Of a stretch of 45,403 nt of DNA, positions 1 to 7,863 are shown piece by piece. Position 1 is the first letter of the stretch. Each line of letters starts with the position of its first letter. The notes under the pieces were generated by a model. That model saw nothing but the letters and a program-made list of their open reading frames with translations. It searched no databases and was not told the DNA's origin. Source of the stretch: an uncultured Bacteroidales bacterium (GTDB taxonomy: Bacteria > Bacteroidota > Bacteroidia > Bacteroidales > UBA932); the NCBI GenBank assembly GCA_905234795.1, contig CAJOIQ010000015.1:1-45403 (forward strand), given 5' to 3'. The position numbers and the translations under genes are program-made.

Positions 1-45
1 GAAGATGTAGTCCGAAAAACCCTGGATGCACTCTTTCTTTGACAT
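1..45 (-). CDS. Partial 5' end of an unidentified gene
   Basis: An ATG at position 45 on the minus strand opens a reading frame that runs off the left edge after 15 codons (MSKKECIQGFSDYIF). A TATATTTG box lies at 60-53, just upstream, so the transcript would have almost no leader. The fragment is too short to assign to a family, and a later start outside the window is possible. Confidence 0.3.
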   Translation of the reverse strand, partial: MSKKECIQGFSDYIF

Positions 46-52
46 ATCTTCA

Positions 53-60
53 CAAATATA
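53..60 (-). promoter_or_regulatory. Candidate -7 promoter box (TATATTTG)
   Basis: TATATTTG read on the minus strand matches the Bacteroidetes -7 consensus TAnnTTTG exactly. No convincing TTTG lies at the usual distance upstream, so the call rests on the -7 box and on the ATG 8 nt downstream. Confidence 0.35.
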
Positions 61-227
61 CGCAAATGAAACGAAAAACTCCCTGAAATGGAGAGTTTTG
101 TGCGGGCAACGGGACAAATATCTAACCATTCTTGACGATTTTAGAGCCGTGTATCTATTTGGCTTACAAATAATAAATTGTTATCGCAGATGGTTCTGAA
201 AGAGTTCTACGTTGACTGATGGGGTTG

Positions 228-259
228 TTTGTTTATGCACTGAAGATTAGTTATCTTTG
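228..259 (+). promoter_or_regulatory. Promoter of the lipoprotein pair
   Basis: TTTG at 228-231 and TATCTTTG at 252-259 are separated by 20 nt, a close match to the Bacteroidetes -33/-7 promoter. Transcription would start near 266, which excludes the upstream ATG at 219 and supports the ATG at 291 as the start of the first lipoprotein gene. Confidence 0.65.
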
Positions 260-290
260 CAACAAGTTGTATCAAGTAGTTATACGCATT

Positions 291-851
291 ATGAAGCAAC
301 TACTCCTTTTCATTTCAATGATTCTCTTAACAATTAGTTGCGAGAAAATTGATCCGTTTGTAGAAACAGACGAAGGGAAAAATGTGTTGGGATTCTATCT
401 GGATGGTAAAAAAGTATCATATCAAACAAGTGGAGGTTTCCCATCAGAGTATCCATATGAACATTGCGTTTATACAAAACATTTCAATACTGATTCTCTT
501 GAAATCATTGCTCTGCTTGACAACTACTATTATAATGAAATCTCGATAAAGATTGCTATTTCGGAAATCAGTACTACACATGAAATCACGGATCCTGACA
601 TCACTTTAACTTACATTTATAGGGTAACACCTTTACCTCCAGATGAATATTCCGAGGGAGGAGGTAGAATAGAACGGGCATATACAATATTTAAGAGCGG
701 AGAGTTAAGTTTCAGAAAGTGGGATCAGCAGGCAGGTATCCTTTCTGGTAATTTTAGATTTGATTGCGAGGCCCCTCAGTATGATGGTAGCGTAAAAAGT
801 GTTTCTGTTAGCGGTGGAAATTTTGATGTTAAAACTGGCAATATTTTATGA
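291..851 (+). CDS. Small lipoprotein of unknown function
   Basis: This 186-residue protein begins with a short basic start, a hydrophobic stretch and a lipobox (LLTISC, Cys about residue 17), so it should be exported and lipidated. The mature part is rich in aromatic and acidic residues and has no motif I recognise. An in-frame ATG exists at 219, but it precedes the promoter and would bury the signal peptide, so 291 was chosen. The stop overlaps the next gene's start by 4 nt (ATGA), so the two are probably translationally coupled. AT content is higher than in the housekeeping genes further right, which may mean recent acquisition. Function unknown. Confidence 0.75.
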   Translation: MKQLLLFISMILLTISCEKIDPFVETDEGKNVLGFYLDGKKVSYQTSGGFPSEYPYEHCVYTKHFNTDSLEIIALLDNYYYNEISIKIAISEISTTHEITDPDITLTYIYRVTPLPPDEYSEGGGRIERAYTIFKSGELSFRKWDQQAGILSGNFRFDCEAPQYDGSVKSVSVSGGNFDVKTGNIL

Positions 852-1408
852 GTAGAGTTGTCAGTATACTTGTCCTGATCATAGCATTTTTTTTCTCCAG
901 TTGTTCAAAATTACTGGGTTTTGGACAGTCTACAGAGAAGGAACCTTATCTTATTCCTGTTTCGATGGAATATGACGGCGTCTTTATGGAAGAAGACAAT
1001 CCTGAATGGACTAATTCGAAATTCTACCTTAGGAAACATTCGTTCAGTTACTATATTAGAACGTATTTTACTTCAAGTGGGATGATGTCGCTAAAAATGT
1101 TGATTAGTTCTGGTGAAGGTTTCGAACTTAATAAGTGGTACAGCCTGCCGTCAGCGGAATCAGAAAACGTCTGGGAGTCATTTGCTATTATTAAAGGCAA
1201 GAGAGCTATTGCAGGAAGGGTATTATTTACAGAGTTCAATCAAACAGGGGACCTTACTTTTAACGGAGAGGGCTATTGTTCCATTAGGGGAGAGTTTGAA
1301 ATCACTTTAGAAAGCGAGGAATCATCAGATAAATCCATTGAGATCAAAAATGGAAAGTTTTATGTCCCGAAATCAGGGTATTGGGACTCTCGAGCAATGG
1401 AAGATTGA
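848..1408 (+). CDS. Small lipoprotein of unknown function, second of pair
   Basis: The 186-residue product has an N-terminal hydrophobic segment and lipobox (FFSSC, Cys about residue 19), which marks it as an exported lipoprotein. It is the same length as the preceding product and has the same organisation: signal, then a beta-rich-looking body. Its start codon overlaps the upstream stop by 4 nt. The two could be diverged paralogues or subunits of one surface complex, but I see no alignable motif that proves it. No catalytic motif is visible. Confidence 0.75.
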   Translation: MSRVVSILVLIIAFFFSSCSKLLGFGQSTEKEPYLIPVSMEYDGVFMEEDNPEWTNSKFYLRKHSFSYYIRTYFTSSGMMSLKMLISSGEGFELNKWYSLPSAESENVWESFAIIKGKRAIAGRVLFTEFNQTGDLTFNGEGYCSIRGEFEITLESEESSDKSIEIKNGKFYVPKSGYWDSRAMED

Positions 1409-1447
1409 AATAGTACCCGCAGTGGGGAGGAGAAAACATGCTTAAGT

Positions 1448-1530
1448 GCGGTTGATGTCCCCATAATTGGCCCATCAACCGCAAAAAAGCCCCAAAATGC
1501 GGCTGATGGTCCAAAAAATGGGACATCAAC
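1448..1530. repeat. Hairpin and degenerate repeat downstream of lipoprotein genes
   Basis: A perfect 10-bp stem (GCGGTTGATG at 1448-1457, CATCAACCGC at 1473-1482) encloses a 15-nt loop. A degenerate copy of the same motif (GCGGCTGATGG, later GGGACATCAAC) follows to about 1530. It lies 40 nt after the lipoprotein stop and may act in termination, although the downstream base run is A-rich rather than T-rich on the plus strand. Confidence 0.5.
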
Positions 1531-1582
1531 GACACCTATGTTCGGTGAAAGCCGGGAAAGCTGTGAAACGGAGGGATAACGA

Positions 1583-1739
1583 GGCCCGGAACGGGCCGAA
1601 GGCGCCATCAGGCGCCGTGGCGGAACGTCAGCGAGACTTGCGGAGCAAGTTGAAGCAGTGGAGCCACCCGGGTTCTGGCGGAGCGAAGCGGAGACAGGTT
1701 CCGGCATTCCCCCTGAATAGGGGGATGTCGCGCAGCGAC
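1583..1739. repeat. Array of short GC-rich hairpins (REP-like)
   Basis: Four perfect short palindromes occur in about 160 bp: GGCCCG/CGGGCC (1583-1597), GGCGCC/GGCGCC (1601-1616), CCCCCT/AGGGGG (1709-1724) and GTCGC/GCGAC (1727-1739). Between them are repeated GCGGAGC-like and GCGGAAC-like words. Long reading frames cross the region on both strands but have low-complexity, Arg/Pro-rich translations. I read it as a structured intergenic repeat rather than a gene. Confidence 0.5.
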
Positions 1740-1757
1740 AGGGGGTTGAGACAGACG

Positions 1758-1829
1758 GAGTCCCTTCACCCGCATACGAAAAGCGCCTGGCAATTAAGCC
1801 AGGCTGCTTTTGTGCGGGTGAAGGGACTC
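1758..1829. repeat. 17-bp inverted duplication of the tRNA-Leu 3' end
   Basis: The last 17 bases of the tRNA-Leu gene (minus strand, 1829-1813) recur exactly on the plus strand at 1758-1774. With the terminator stem between the arms, the whole unit can fold into one hairpin of about 72 nt. tRNA 3' ends are common integration sites, so this may be a relic of an integrated element or of a duplicated tRNA end. Confidence 0.6.
1779..1811. terminator. Bidirectional terminator after tRNA-Leu
   Basis: The stem GCCTGGC (1785-1791) / GCCAGGC (1798-1804) has a 6-nt loop. It is followed by GCTTTT on the minus strand and by TGCTTTT on the plus strand, so it can terminate the minus-strand tRNA transcript and traffic from the other side. 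Confidence 0.65.
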
Positions 1830-1894
1830 GAACCCATACGCCGTAAGGCACCAGATCCTAAGTCTGGGTTGTCTACCAATTCCAACACACCCGC
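1813..1894 (-). tRNA. tRNA-Leu (anticodon UAG)
   Basis: The minus strand gives a 7-bp acceptor stem (GCGGGTG with CACCCGC), a D-arm with GGTAGAC, an anticodon stem CCAGA/TCTGG around loop CTTAGGA (anticodon UAG), a long variable arm as expected for a class II tRNA, and a T-loop GTTCGAGTC. The discriminator base is A and CCA is not encoded. It lies 30 nt downstream of the AsmA-like gene on the same strand. Confidence 0.93.
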
Positions 1895-1923
1895 AATTGG
1901 GACTGCAAATATACGAAAAAATC

Positions 1924-3393
1924 TTATTTCTTCTTGGGCTTTTTCACGGAACCGCCGGGCAGGACGGTGTGCAACATGCCCTGGGTGAGGTTCTGGATGA
2001 TATAGGACGGGTAAGGCTGCCAGGGGTCCCGTTCAAAGGTGACCTGTACCTTCTTGGGCTCCTTTCCGGCAACGACCGGATTGGACTTGGGCACGGCCAG
2101 GTTGGCCAGGAAATTGATGGCGCCGCTGTTCTTGGCCACAATCTGGAAGGGTGCCGTGGTGTCGTCCCAGGCATGTAGGGAAAGGTTGCTGTACAGCATG
2201 CAGAAGTCGTCGGTCATCTGTTTCTTGTCTCCCTTGAACTGGCAGTCCACCTTGTGGATATCGGCCTTGGCCGTTGCGCCGAAGAGCGGCCGCATAAACG
2301 GATCCAGGGTGGCGGCGTCCAAATCGAAGATCTGCATCCGGCCGCGGGTGCTTTCCCGTTTGTCGTTGCGCACCAGCACGGAAAGATCCAGCCGGCCTTT
2401 CCCCTTACGTCCGGACTTGATGCCCAGTTCCATCTGGTTGTTGGGCGCATTGCTGGCCGATTTGATGGCCAGGCGCAGGTTGTGCATGGGGAACACGCCG
2501 CGGTTCTCGTGCTTGATTTCCCAGATAAAGGTAAAGGCGCGGATGCTGGCGTCCAGTTCCTTGATCATCAGGGGCATCTTCACGGTATTCAGGCTCTCCT
2601 GGAAAGTGGGATAGGGGACCGGCGGCGCATAGCGGTCGTCCTGTAAAATGACAATCTCGGGACCCGACAGGGAAATGCGGTCAATATCCACGCTCTTGGC
2701 TAAAACCATGCGGGGGATGTTGACAGGGCTGGTGGTAAGGCTGTCCAGCTTGACATCGTACCACATGACCGACACCTTGCCCATTTTCTCGGCCAGGGCT
2801 TCCTGGGGCACGCAGTTGTAAAGGTGCATCCCCAGGGCTTCCACCGCGCCGGCGTCGGCCGTGGAAAGATGCCCCACCTGGATGCGGGAAAGGCCTTTTT
2901 CGTCTATGAAATCCAGGCTGTCCAGCGCTACGCGGTAAAGACTGTCGTTGTAGACAAGCCGCTCTTCTTCAAACAGGTAGCCGATATCCCGGACCGAAAT
3001 GTCAATCCCCTGTGCGGCCAGCTTCAGGGAGTTTTTGGGATTGGCCATGCCGATGGTCCCGCCCCGCACTACCAGGCGCTTTGCCAGGGCCTCTCCGCGG
3101 AGCAGTTTGAACCAGCGCAGCCCCTCCAGCCTGATGGCTTCGATGCTGCCGGTAATGTCCGGGCCGGCATGGGTGCTGTCCCGGACGGCGACATCGATAT
3201 CCTTAATCACCAGATTCCCGGCCACAAGGGAAAGGTCCAGCTTCTTGAAATCAATCTGTACGCTGGGAATATCCTTGAGCGCTGCGCGGAGCTTGTTCTT
3301 GGCAATGAAACTGGGGACAAAATGGACGATGGCCACAACGCCCAGTGCTATGGCACCGAACAGACAGATCCTTTTAATGGTTTTTGGGGACAT
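1924..3393 (-). CDS. AsmA/DUF748-like membrane-anchored protein
   Basis: The 489-residue protein has one N-terminal membrane segment (about residues 9-30) followed by a long beta-rich exported region, with repeated short strands such as the LVIKDIDV type, and ends in a lysine-rich tail. This layout fits the AsmA/DUF748 group, which spans the periplasm and is linked to outer-membrane lipid and protein homeostasis. It is the last gene of the minus-strand operon headed by the response regulator, 28 nt after prmA. A second, larger AsmA-like protein in the same operon suggests related envelope roles. The exact subfamily is uncertain. Confidence 0.6.
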   Translation of the reverse strand: MSPKTIKRICLFGAIALGVVAIVHFVPSFIAKNKLRAALKDIPSVQIDFKKLDLSLVAGNLVIKDIDVAVRDSTHAGPDITGSIEAIRLEGLRWFKLLRGEALAKRLVVRGGTIGMANPKNSLKLAAQGIDISVRDIGYLFEEERLVYNDSLYRVALDSLDFIDEKGLSRIQVGHLSTADAGAVEALGMHLYNCVPQEALAEKMGKVSVMWYDVKLDSLTTSPVNIPRMVLAKSVDIDRISLSGPEIVILQDDRYAPPVPYPTFQESLNTVKMPLMIKELDASIRAFTFIWEIKHENRGVFPMHNLRLAIKSASNAPNNQMELGIKSGRKGKGRLDLSVLVRNDKRESTRGRMQIFDLDAATLDPFMRPLFGATAKADIHKVDCQFKGDKKQMTDDFCMLYSNLSLHAWDDTTAPFQIVAKNSGAINFLANLAVPKSNPVVAGKEPKKVQVTFERDPWQPYPSYIIQNLTQGMLHTVLPGGSVKKPKKK

Positions 3394-3421
3394 AGGCTTA
3401 GTAATTTTGGTAATTGGTTAG

Positions 3422-4267
3422 TTATTTCACAAATACCACACACGCCCAGCCTTCGCGTGAAGACTGACCGGCGAAGGTCAGGCCCAGGTCTGAGGCGGCC
3501 GTGCGGATGGCGGGGACATCGGCCTCATAGAAGCCGCTCAGGAGCAGGTGCCCGCCGCGGCGCAGTGACCGCACATAAGTGTGGAGGTCTTCCAGGATGA
3601 TGTTGCGGTGGATGTTGGCCAGCAGGACGTCGTAGGTGCTCATCTGCAGCAGGGAAGCGTCCCCGCAGGCAGTTTCCACGCGGGTGCCCACCTTGTTCCA
3701 TCGGCAGTTGCCCCAGGCGCTTTGCGCGGCCACCAGGTCGATGTCTACGGCAAATACCTTGCGGGCGCCCATCTTGGCGGCCAGGATGGCCAGGATGGCG
3801 GTTCCGCAACCCATATCCACCACCGAACGCCCCTTGATAACCCCCTCGATGCCCAGCATGCGCTGCATCATCATATAAGTGGTCTGATGATAGCCGGTGC
3901 CGAAGGCCATCTGCGGGTCTATCCAGATGTTGAAGCGGGTGTGCGGCACGTTTTTATTGAACGGCGCCTTGATGGTGACCTTGCCGTCCACCACAATGGG
4001 CTGGAAGGTTTCTTCCCAAATGCGGTTCCAGTTGCGTCCCTGGACGGGTGCGGCCTTGATATCGGCCACAAAGGGATAGCCGCTCAACACCACTTTCACG
4101 TCGGATGCGCGGTATTGCTCGGTTTGGATGTAGCACTTGAGGAGGGGTTCCTCGGTGACAAAGGAATCGAAGGGGAGCTCGGACAGTTCGGCCATCAGGA
4201 TATCGGCCCCTTCCTGGGTGAAAGGGTCCAGGCGCACGGTCACTTCCAGGTAATCAAAGGTGTTCAT
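3422..4267 (-). CDS. prmA: Ribosomal protein L11 methyltransferase
   Basis: PrmA transfers methyl groups from S-adenosylmethionine to ribosomal protein L11 in the cytoplasm. The 281-residue length is typical. The family signature FGTGxHxTT is present as FGTGYHQTT, followed by the SAM-binding motif I VVDMGCGTAILAI and a LLANI motif corresponding to the usual NIL catalytic-region motif. The start overlaps the stop of the large AsmA-like gene by 4 nt, so it is translated from the same message. The family is known to be dispensable in several bacteria. The only unusual point is its position between two AsmA-like genes. Confidence 0.92.
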   Translation of the reverse strand: MNTFDYLEVTVRLDPFTQEGADILMAELSELPFDSFVTEEPLLKCYIQTEQYRASDVKVVLSGYPFVADIKAAPVQGRNWNRIWEETFQPIVVDGKVTIKAPFNKNVPHTRFNIWIDPQMAFGTGYHQTTYMMMQRMLGIEGVIKGRSVVDMGCGTAILAILAAKMGARKVFAVDIDLVAAQSAWGNCRWNKVGTRVETACGDASLLQMSTYDVLLANIHRNIILEDLHTYVRSLRRGGHLLLSGFYEADVPAIRTAASDLGLTFAGQSSREGWACVVFVK

Positions 4268-7200
4268 TTTTTCTTGGCGGCTTCGTTTTCCAGGCGCAGG
4301 ACTTCCTCCTTGATGGCCTCCCGGCGCGTGGCGGTCTGTTCCAGGACGTCGGTGAGGAACACTTCCATGCCCTGCAGGGATTCTTCCTTGAATTCCTCCT
4401 CCTCCTGGACGGGTGCCTCACCCACGCTTACCTGGCCGAAGAAGGCTCCGGTGCGGTTCTCTTCCAGCGCTTTCTCTACGCCGGCGTCAAAGATATTGTG
4501 GATGGCGCCGATGAGGTTGTACTGCACGGAGTTCAGTTCCTTGGTATACACCGGCACGTTGGCGCTGCGGTACTTGGCCTTACCCAGCGCATAGTGGATG
4601 TGCTTGAAGTCGGGCCCCCAGGCGTTGAGGCCGAATTTGAGCACCATCGGGCTCTTGATCACGGAAACGTGGTAGTCGAACTCCTGGCTCAGGTGCTGCG
4701 TGCCGGAAGCGGCCAGTTGGTAGCGGTCTATATTCAGCACGAAGGGGAAGATCTCCAGGATATTGTTCTGCACGATGCCCGTGACGGACATATTGTCTAT
4801 GCGCAGCTCTTTCTGGTTGTTGAACTTGAGGAGGCTGGTAATCTTGGTGAGTTCCGGGCTTTCCTGGAGGCCCAGGTCCTTGCCGGAAATCTTCATGATG
4901 CCGTCCACCGATGGCAGCACCACGTTCATCAGGGTGTCGATGTCGGTGGTGGCGGCCAGCTCGCAGTCCAGGTCCCCCTGGAAAGTGGAAAGCATAGGCA
5001 TCAGGGTGTCGATGGCCGGGAACAGCGTAATTACTTTTTCGGCCGTTATATTCACCAGGTTAAGGTCGAATCCGGCCTTGATTTCCCTTTGGCTGCGGGT
5101 GGAGTAGAAGCCCTCGAAGTAGATGTCGCCCATGTTGGAGGCGGCCAGGGCGTTGGTAATCTGGAGGGTGCGCTGGCGCATGGCCACATCGGCGGCCGCC
5201 CAGCTCACCAGCAGGCTGTCGTACTTGATGCCGGCGGCCTCCAGGGTGAAGTCCACCTCCAGGTTGGCGGGAATCACCAGCAGTTTGCTGCCCGTGGAAT
5301 CGGGCAGTTCGGCCTGGCCGATGGCTTCCTCCACGGCTTCGTCGGAGGCCTGGGAAAGGGTGTCGGCGGGCTGGTAGGTGGTATAGTAGGCGTAGGCCCG
5401 CATCAGCTCGTTGGCGTCTATGTAGTTGGAGGTGACATCGGCCTTGAGCTTGAGCAGGCTGCGGGAGCTGCCCATCATGGCGCGCCGCAGTCCCGTGAGA
5501 TTGGCGCTGGCCGAAATATCCGATTCTCCGGCCTTGACGGTGATGTTCTTCAGGTCCAGGGTGTCGTTGTCGAAGGAACCCTTGACGGCCGAAAGCGAAG
5601 TGGCCAGCGGGAAGGCGGGCAGCATCAGGCGGCCGCTTTCCAGACCGATATTGCCTTCCACATCCCAGTTGCGGGCATACTCCTGCACGGCGCCGGAAAG
5701 GCTGATTTTCACGTTTTTAGCCGCCCAGGCATCCCGGGATTCCTGCTCCATGCGGGTAAGGCGGGCATGGCGGAAGAGGGAATCCCGCGGCACGCCGGGA
5801 TAGATGCGCTGCAGGGAATCCAGCATGCGGTCCCGGCGGGCGGTATTCAGGGTGCGGCGGACGTGCCGGCTGGCAGAAAGGTCAAAGCTGAAGTCCCTCA
5901 GACCCACGCGGTTGGCGCCCAGGCTGCCGCGTACGCGGCCACTTTTGGAACGGAGGGTGAGTTTGGGGGTGGGGCGGTCCTTGGAGGCGGGCTCGATGCG
6001 GAACGTCTCCGTATTCTCCCGCAGGCTGAGGCCCATGCCGTCGGCGTCCCGCAGACGCAGGCTGGCCACTTTGAGGATGCCCATCAGGGAAGTGAGATCC
6101 TTGCCGCCCTTGAGGATATCGGCCGAATTCTGGGCCAGTAGCTCAACCTTTCCCCCGCGGACGAACATATCCTTGAGGGTGACGTTGAGGGTGTCGATGT
6201 CGGCCTTGAGGGCCAGCACACGGGCGCCCCGGGGGAGATTCCGGTCAATCTTGTTGCCCTTGGCCTCCACGTTGAGCGCCAGGCTGGGGATGAGGGCGGT
6301 GAGGGAATCCCGTTCATCCCGGATGTCCAGGTCCTTCGCCAGGATATCGGCCTTGAGGTTGGTGTTGCCGATGGCCGACGCATTGAGCTGGGAGAGCCGT
6401 GCCCGGCCGCTGATGCGGGCGTCCAGCGCTCCGGTGCCGGTGATGCCCATTTCGCGGGTAAAGGCCTGCGTGAGTGAATCCACACGGGCATGCAGGCTGC
6501 CGTCCAGGCCGATGACAGGGTCCTTGCCCAGCGCATCCCTGATGCTGGCGGTGGCGTCCAGGCGGGCACCCACGATGTCTACGAAGAGTTTTTTCACCAC
6601 GCCGTCCACTTCCTTGAGGTCGCTGGTGGTGACGGAGGCATCCAGCGCCAGTTGCCCGCGCCGGCCCAGACCCTCGTAATCCAGCCAGGCCTGCGGGATT
6701 TGCGCCCGGGCGTTGATGGCGGGGGTGAGGCCATTGCCCAGGCTGCCCTTTGCCGTGGCGTTCAGGCTGAGGATGGCGTTGGTGGAGACCTTCTTGAGGG
6801 CGGGGATGTTCTCCTGGAATTCATCGGCCAGTTTGCCCAGCGGGCAGTCTTTGATGGCGGCCGATACATCCATGTCGGTTACGCCGTCCTTGTGCACCAG
6901 GAGGTTGCCCTTGCCTTCCAGGTTAAGGGAGGAAAGGCTCAGGTGGAGGCTGTTGACGATGGCTTCCAGCTCTCCGGAATCACGCTCCGGGAGCAGGGCG
7001 TCGGCATCCAGATGGACGGGTAGGCGAACCCGGCCGAAGGAACGGGTGCGAAGGCTCACGCGGGCGTCGGCGTCCAGGGTGAAGTGCCGGTCTTTGGCGG
7101 TTCCGCGCAGGCGTTGCAGGCGCAGGGAGACGGTATCGGAGGGCATGCGCCCGGAAACCATGAGGGAATCGATGGCGAATTCGGCCTCCGACTGGTATAA

Positions 7201-7860
7201 TCCCTCGGTTTTCAATTTGCCGTCCAGGGCCAGCCGGCGCATGGAGAACATGCCGTGCAGGGTGTCCCGGGGGTTGGTGAAAACGATGAGGGGGCGGTCT
7301 GTGAGGCCGATGCGGTCCACTACGATGGGCGGCAGCGGCTTGCTTTCTTTGAGGGGATCCTTTTCTCCCCGGCCGATGGGCAGGATGTCCCAGTTGGCCG
7401 CCGAGGAGTCGTAATAATGGGCAAAGATGCGGGGATGTTCCAGCTCCAGTTTGTGCACGTGGATGGTCTTGCGTCCCGCCAGCGCCATATAGTCCAGCGA
7501 TACGCTCAGTTTCCTGAAGGCTACCAGGGTATCCATGGCGCCGTCCTTCTGCCACCCGGCCCTCAGCAGGCTGAACCGGCGGGCATTGTCCGTGTACACA
7601 CTGTCGAAGCGGGCATATCTTTCATGGGGATAGGTGATGGAAAAGTCTTTGGCATCCACCGTGACAAAGGGAAAACTCTTGATTACGTGTGCCCGCACTT
7701 CCTGGAAGTTCACCTGGCCTTCCACATAATCGGCCGCCAGGCTGTTCACGATTCCGGTGAGCACTTTGGGCCGCAGCACAACCTGCAGGGCTACGAGCAG
7801 CACCAGCACCAGGCCGATGATGGCCAGAACCACATTCCGTATGACTTTCCCCGCCTTCAT
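4264..7860 (-). CDS. Large AsmA-like outer-membrane biogenesis protein
   Basis: The 1198-residue protein starts with one hydrophobic helix (about residues 9-30), which would anchor it in the inner membrane, then carries a very long region of short amphipathic strands with repeated Leu-x-Asp-x patterns. The last 35 or so residues are charged and helical. Size and layout fit the Bacteroidetes AsmA family, which is related to bridge-like lipid-transfer proteins such as TamB and YhdP. It lies 3 nt after the response regulator gene and overlaps prmA by 4 nt, so its expression probably follows that regulator's promoter. The role in envelope lipid transport is inferred from the family. Confidence 0.72.
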   Translation of the reverse strand: MKAGKVIRNVVLAIIGLVLVLLVALQVVLRPKVLTGIVNSLAADYVEGQVNFQEVRAHVIKSFPFVTVDAKDFSITYPHERYARFDSVYTDNARRFSLLRAGWQKDGAMDTLVAFRKLSVSLDYMALAGRKTIHVHKLELEHPRIFAHYYDSSAANWDILPIGRGEKDPLKESKPLPPIVVDRIGLTDRPLIVFTNPRDTLHGMFSMRRLALDGKLKTEGLYQSEAEFAIDSLMVSGRMPSDTVSLRLQRLRGTAKDRHFTLDADARVSLRTRSFGRVRLPVHLDADALLPERDSGELEAIVNSLHLSLSSLNLEGKGNLLVHKDGVTDMDVSAAIKDCPLGKLADEFQENIPALKKVSTNAILSLNATAKGSLGNGLTPAINARAQIPQAWLDYEGLGRRGQLALDASVTTSDLKEVDGVVKKLFVDIVGARLDATASIRDALGKDPVIGLDGSLHARVDSLTQAFTREMGITGTGALDARISGRARLSQLNASAIGNTNLKADILAKDLDIRDERDSLTALIPSLALNVEAKGNKIDRNLPRGARVLALKADIDTLNVTLKDMFVRGGKVELLAQNSADILKGGKDLTSLMGILKVASLRLRDADGMGLSLRENTETFRIEPASKDRPTPKLTLRSKSGRVRGSLGANRVGLRDFSFDLSASRHVRRTLNTARRDRMLDSLQRIYPGVPRDSLFRHARLTRMEQESRDAWAAKNVKISLSGAVQEYARNWDVEGNIGLESGRLMLPAFPLATSLSAVKGSFDNDTLDLKNITVKAGESDISASANLTGLRRAMMGSSRSLLKLKADVTSNYIDANELMRAYAYYTTYQPADTLSQASDEAVEEAIGQAELPDSTGSKLLVIPANLEVDFTLEAAGIKYDSLLVSWAAADVAMRQRTLQITNALAASNMGDIYFEGFYSTRSQREIKAGFDLNLVNITAEKVITLFPAIDTLMPMLSTFQGDLDCELAATTDIDTLMNVVLPSVDGIMKISGKDLGLQESPELTKITSLLKFNNQKELRIDNMSVTGIVQNNILEIFPFVLNIDRYQLAASGTQHLSQEFDYHVSVIKSPMVLKFGLNAWGPDFKHIHYALGKAKYRSANVPVYTKELNSVQYNLIGAIHNIFDAGVEKALEENRTGAFFGQVSVGEAPVQEEEEFKEESLQGMEVFLTDVLEQTATRREAIKEEVLRLENEAAKKK

Positions 7861-7863
7861 CCG

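Noticed and set aside
219..290. Upstream ATG at 219 for the first lipoprotein gene
   Set aside because: It precedes a clear promoter (228-259) and would place 24 residues before the signal peptide.
1467..1988. Plus-strand frame of 173 codons over the tRNA and hairpin region
   Set aside because: It runs through the tRNA-Leu gene and the short palindromes and has an Arg/Pro/Gly-rich translation.
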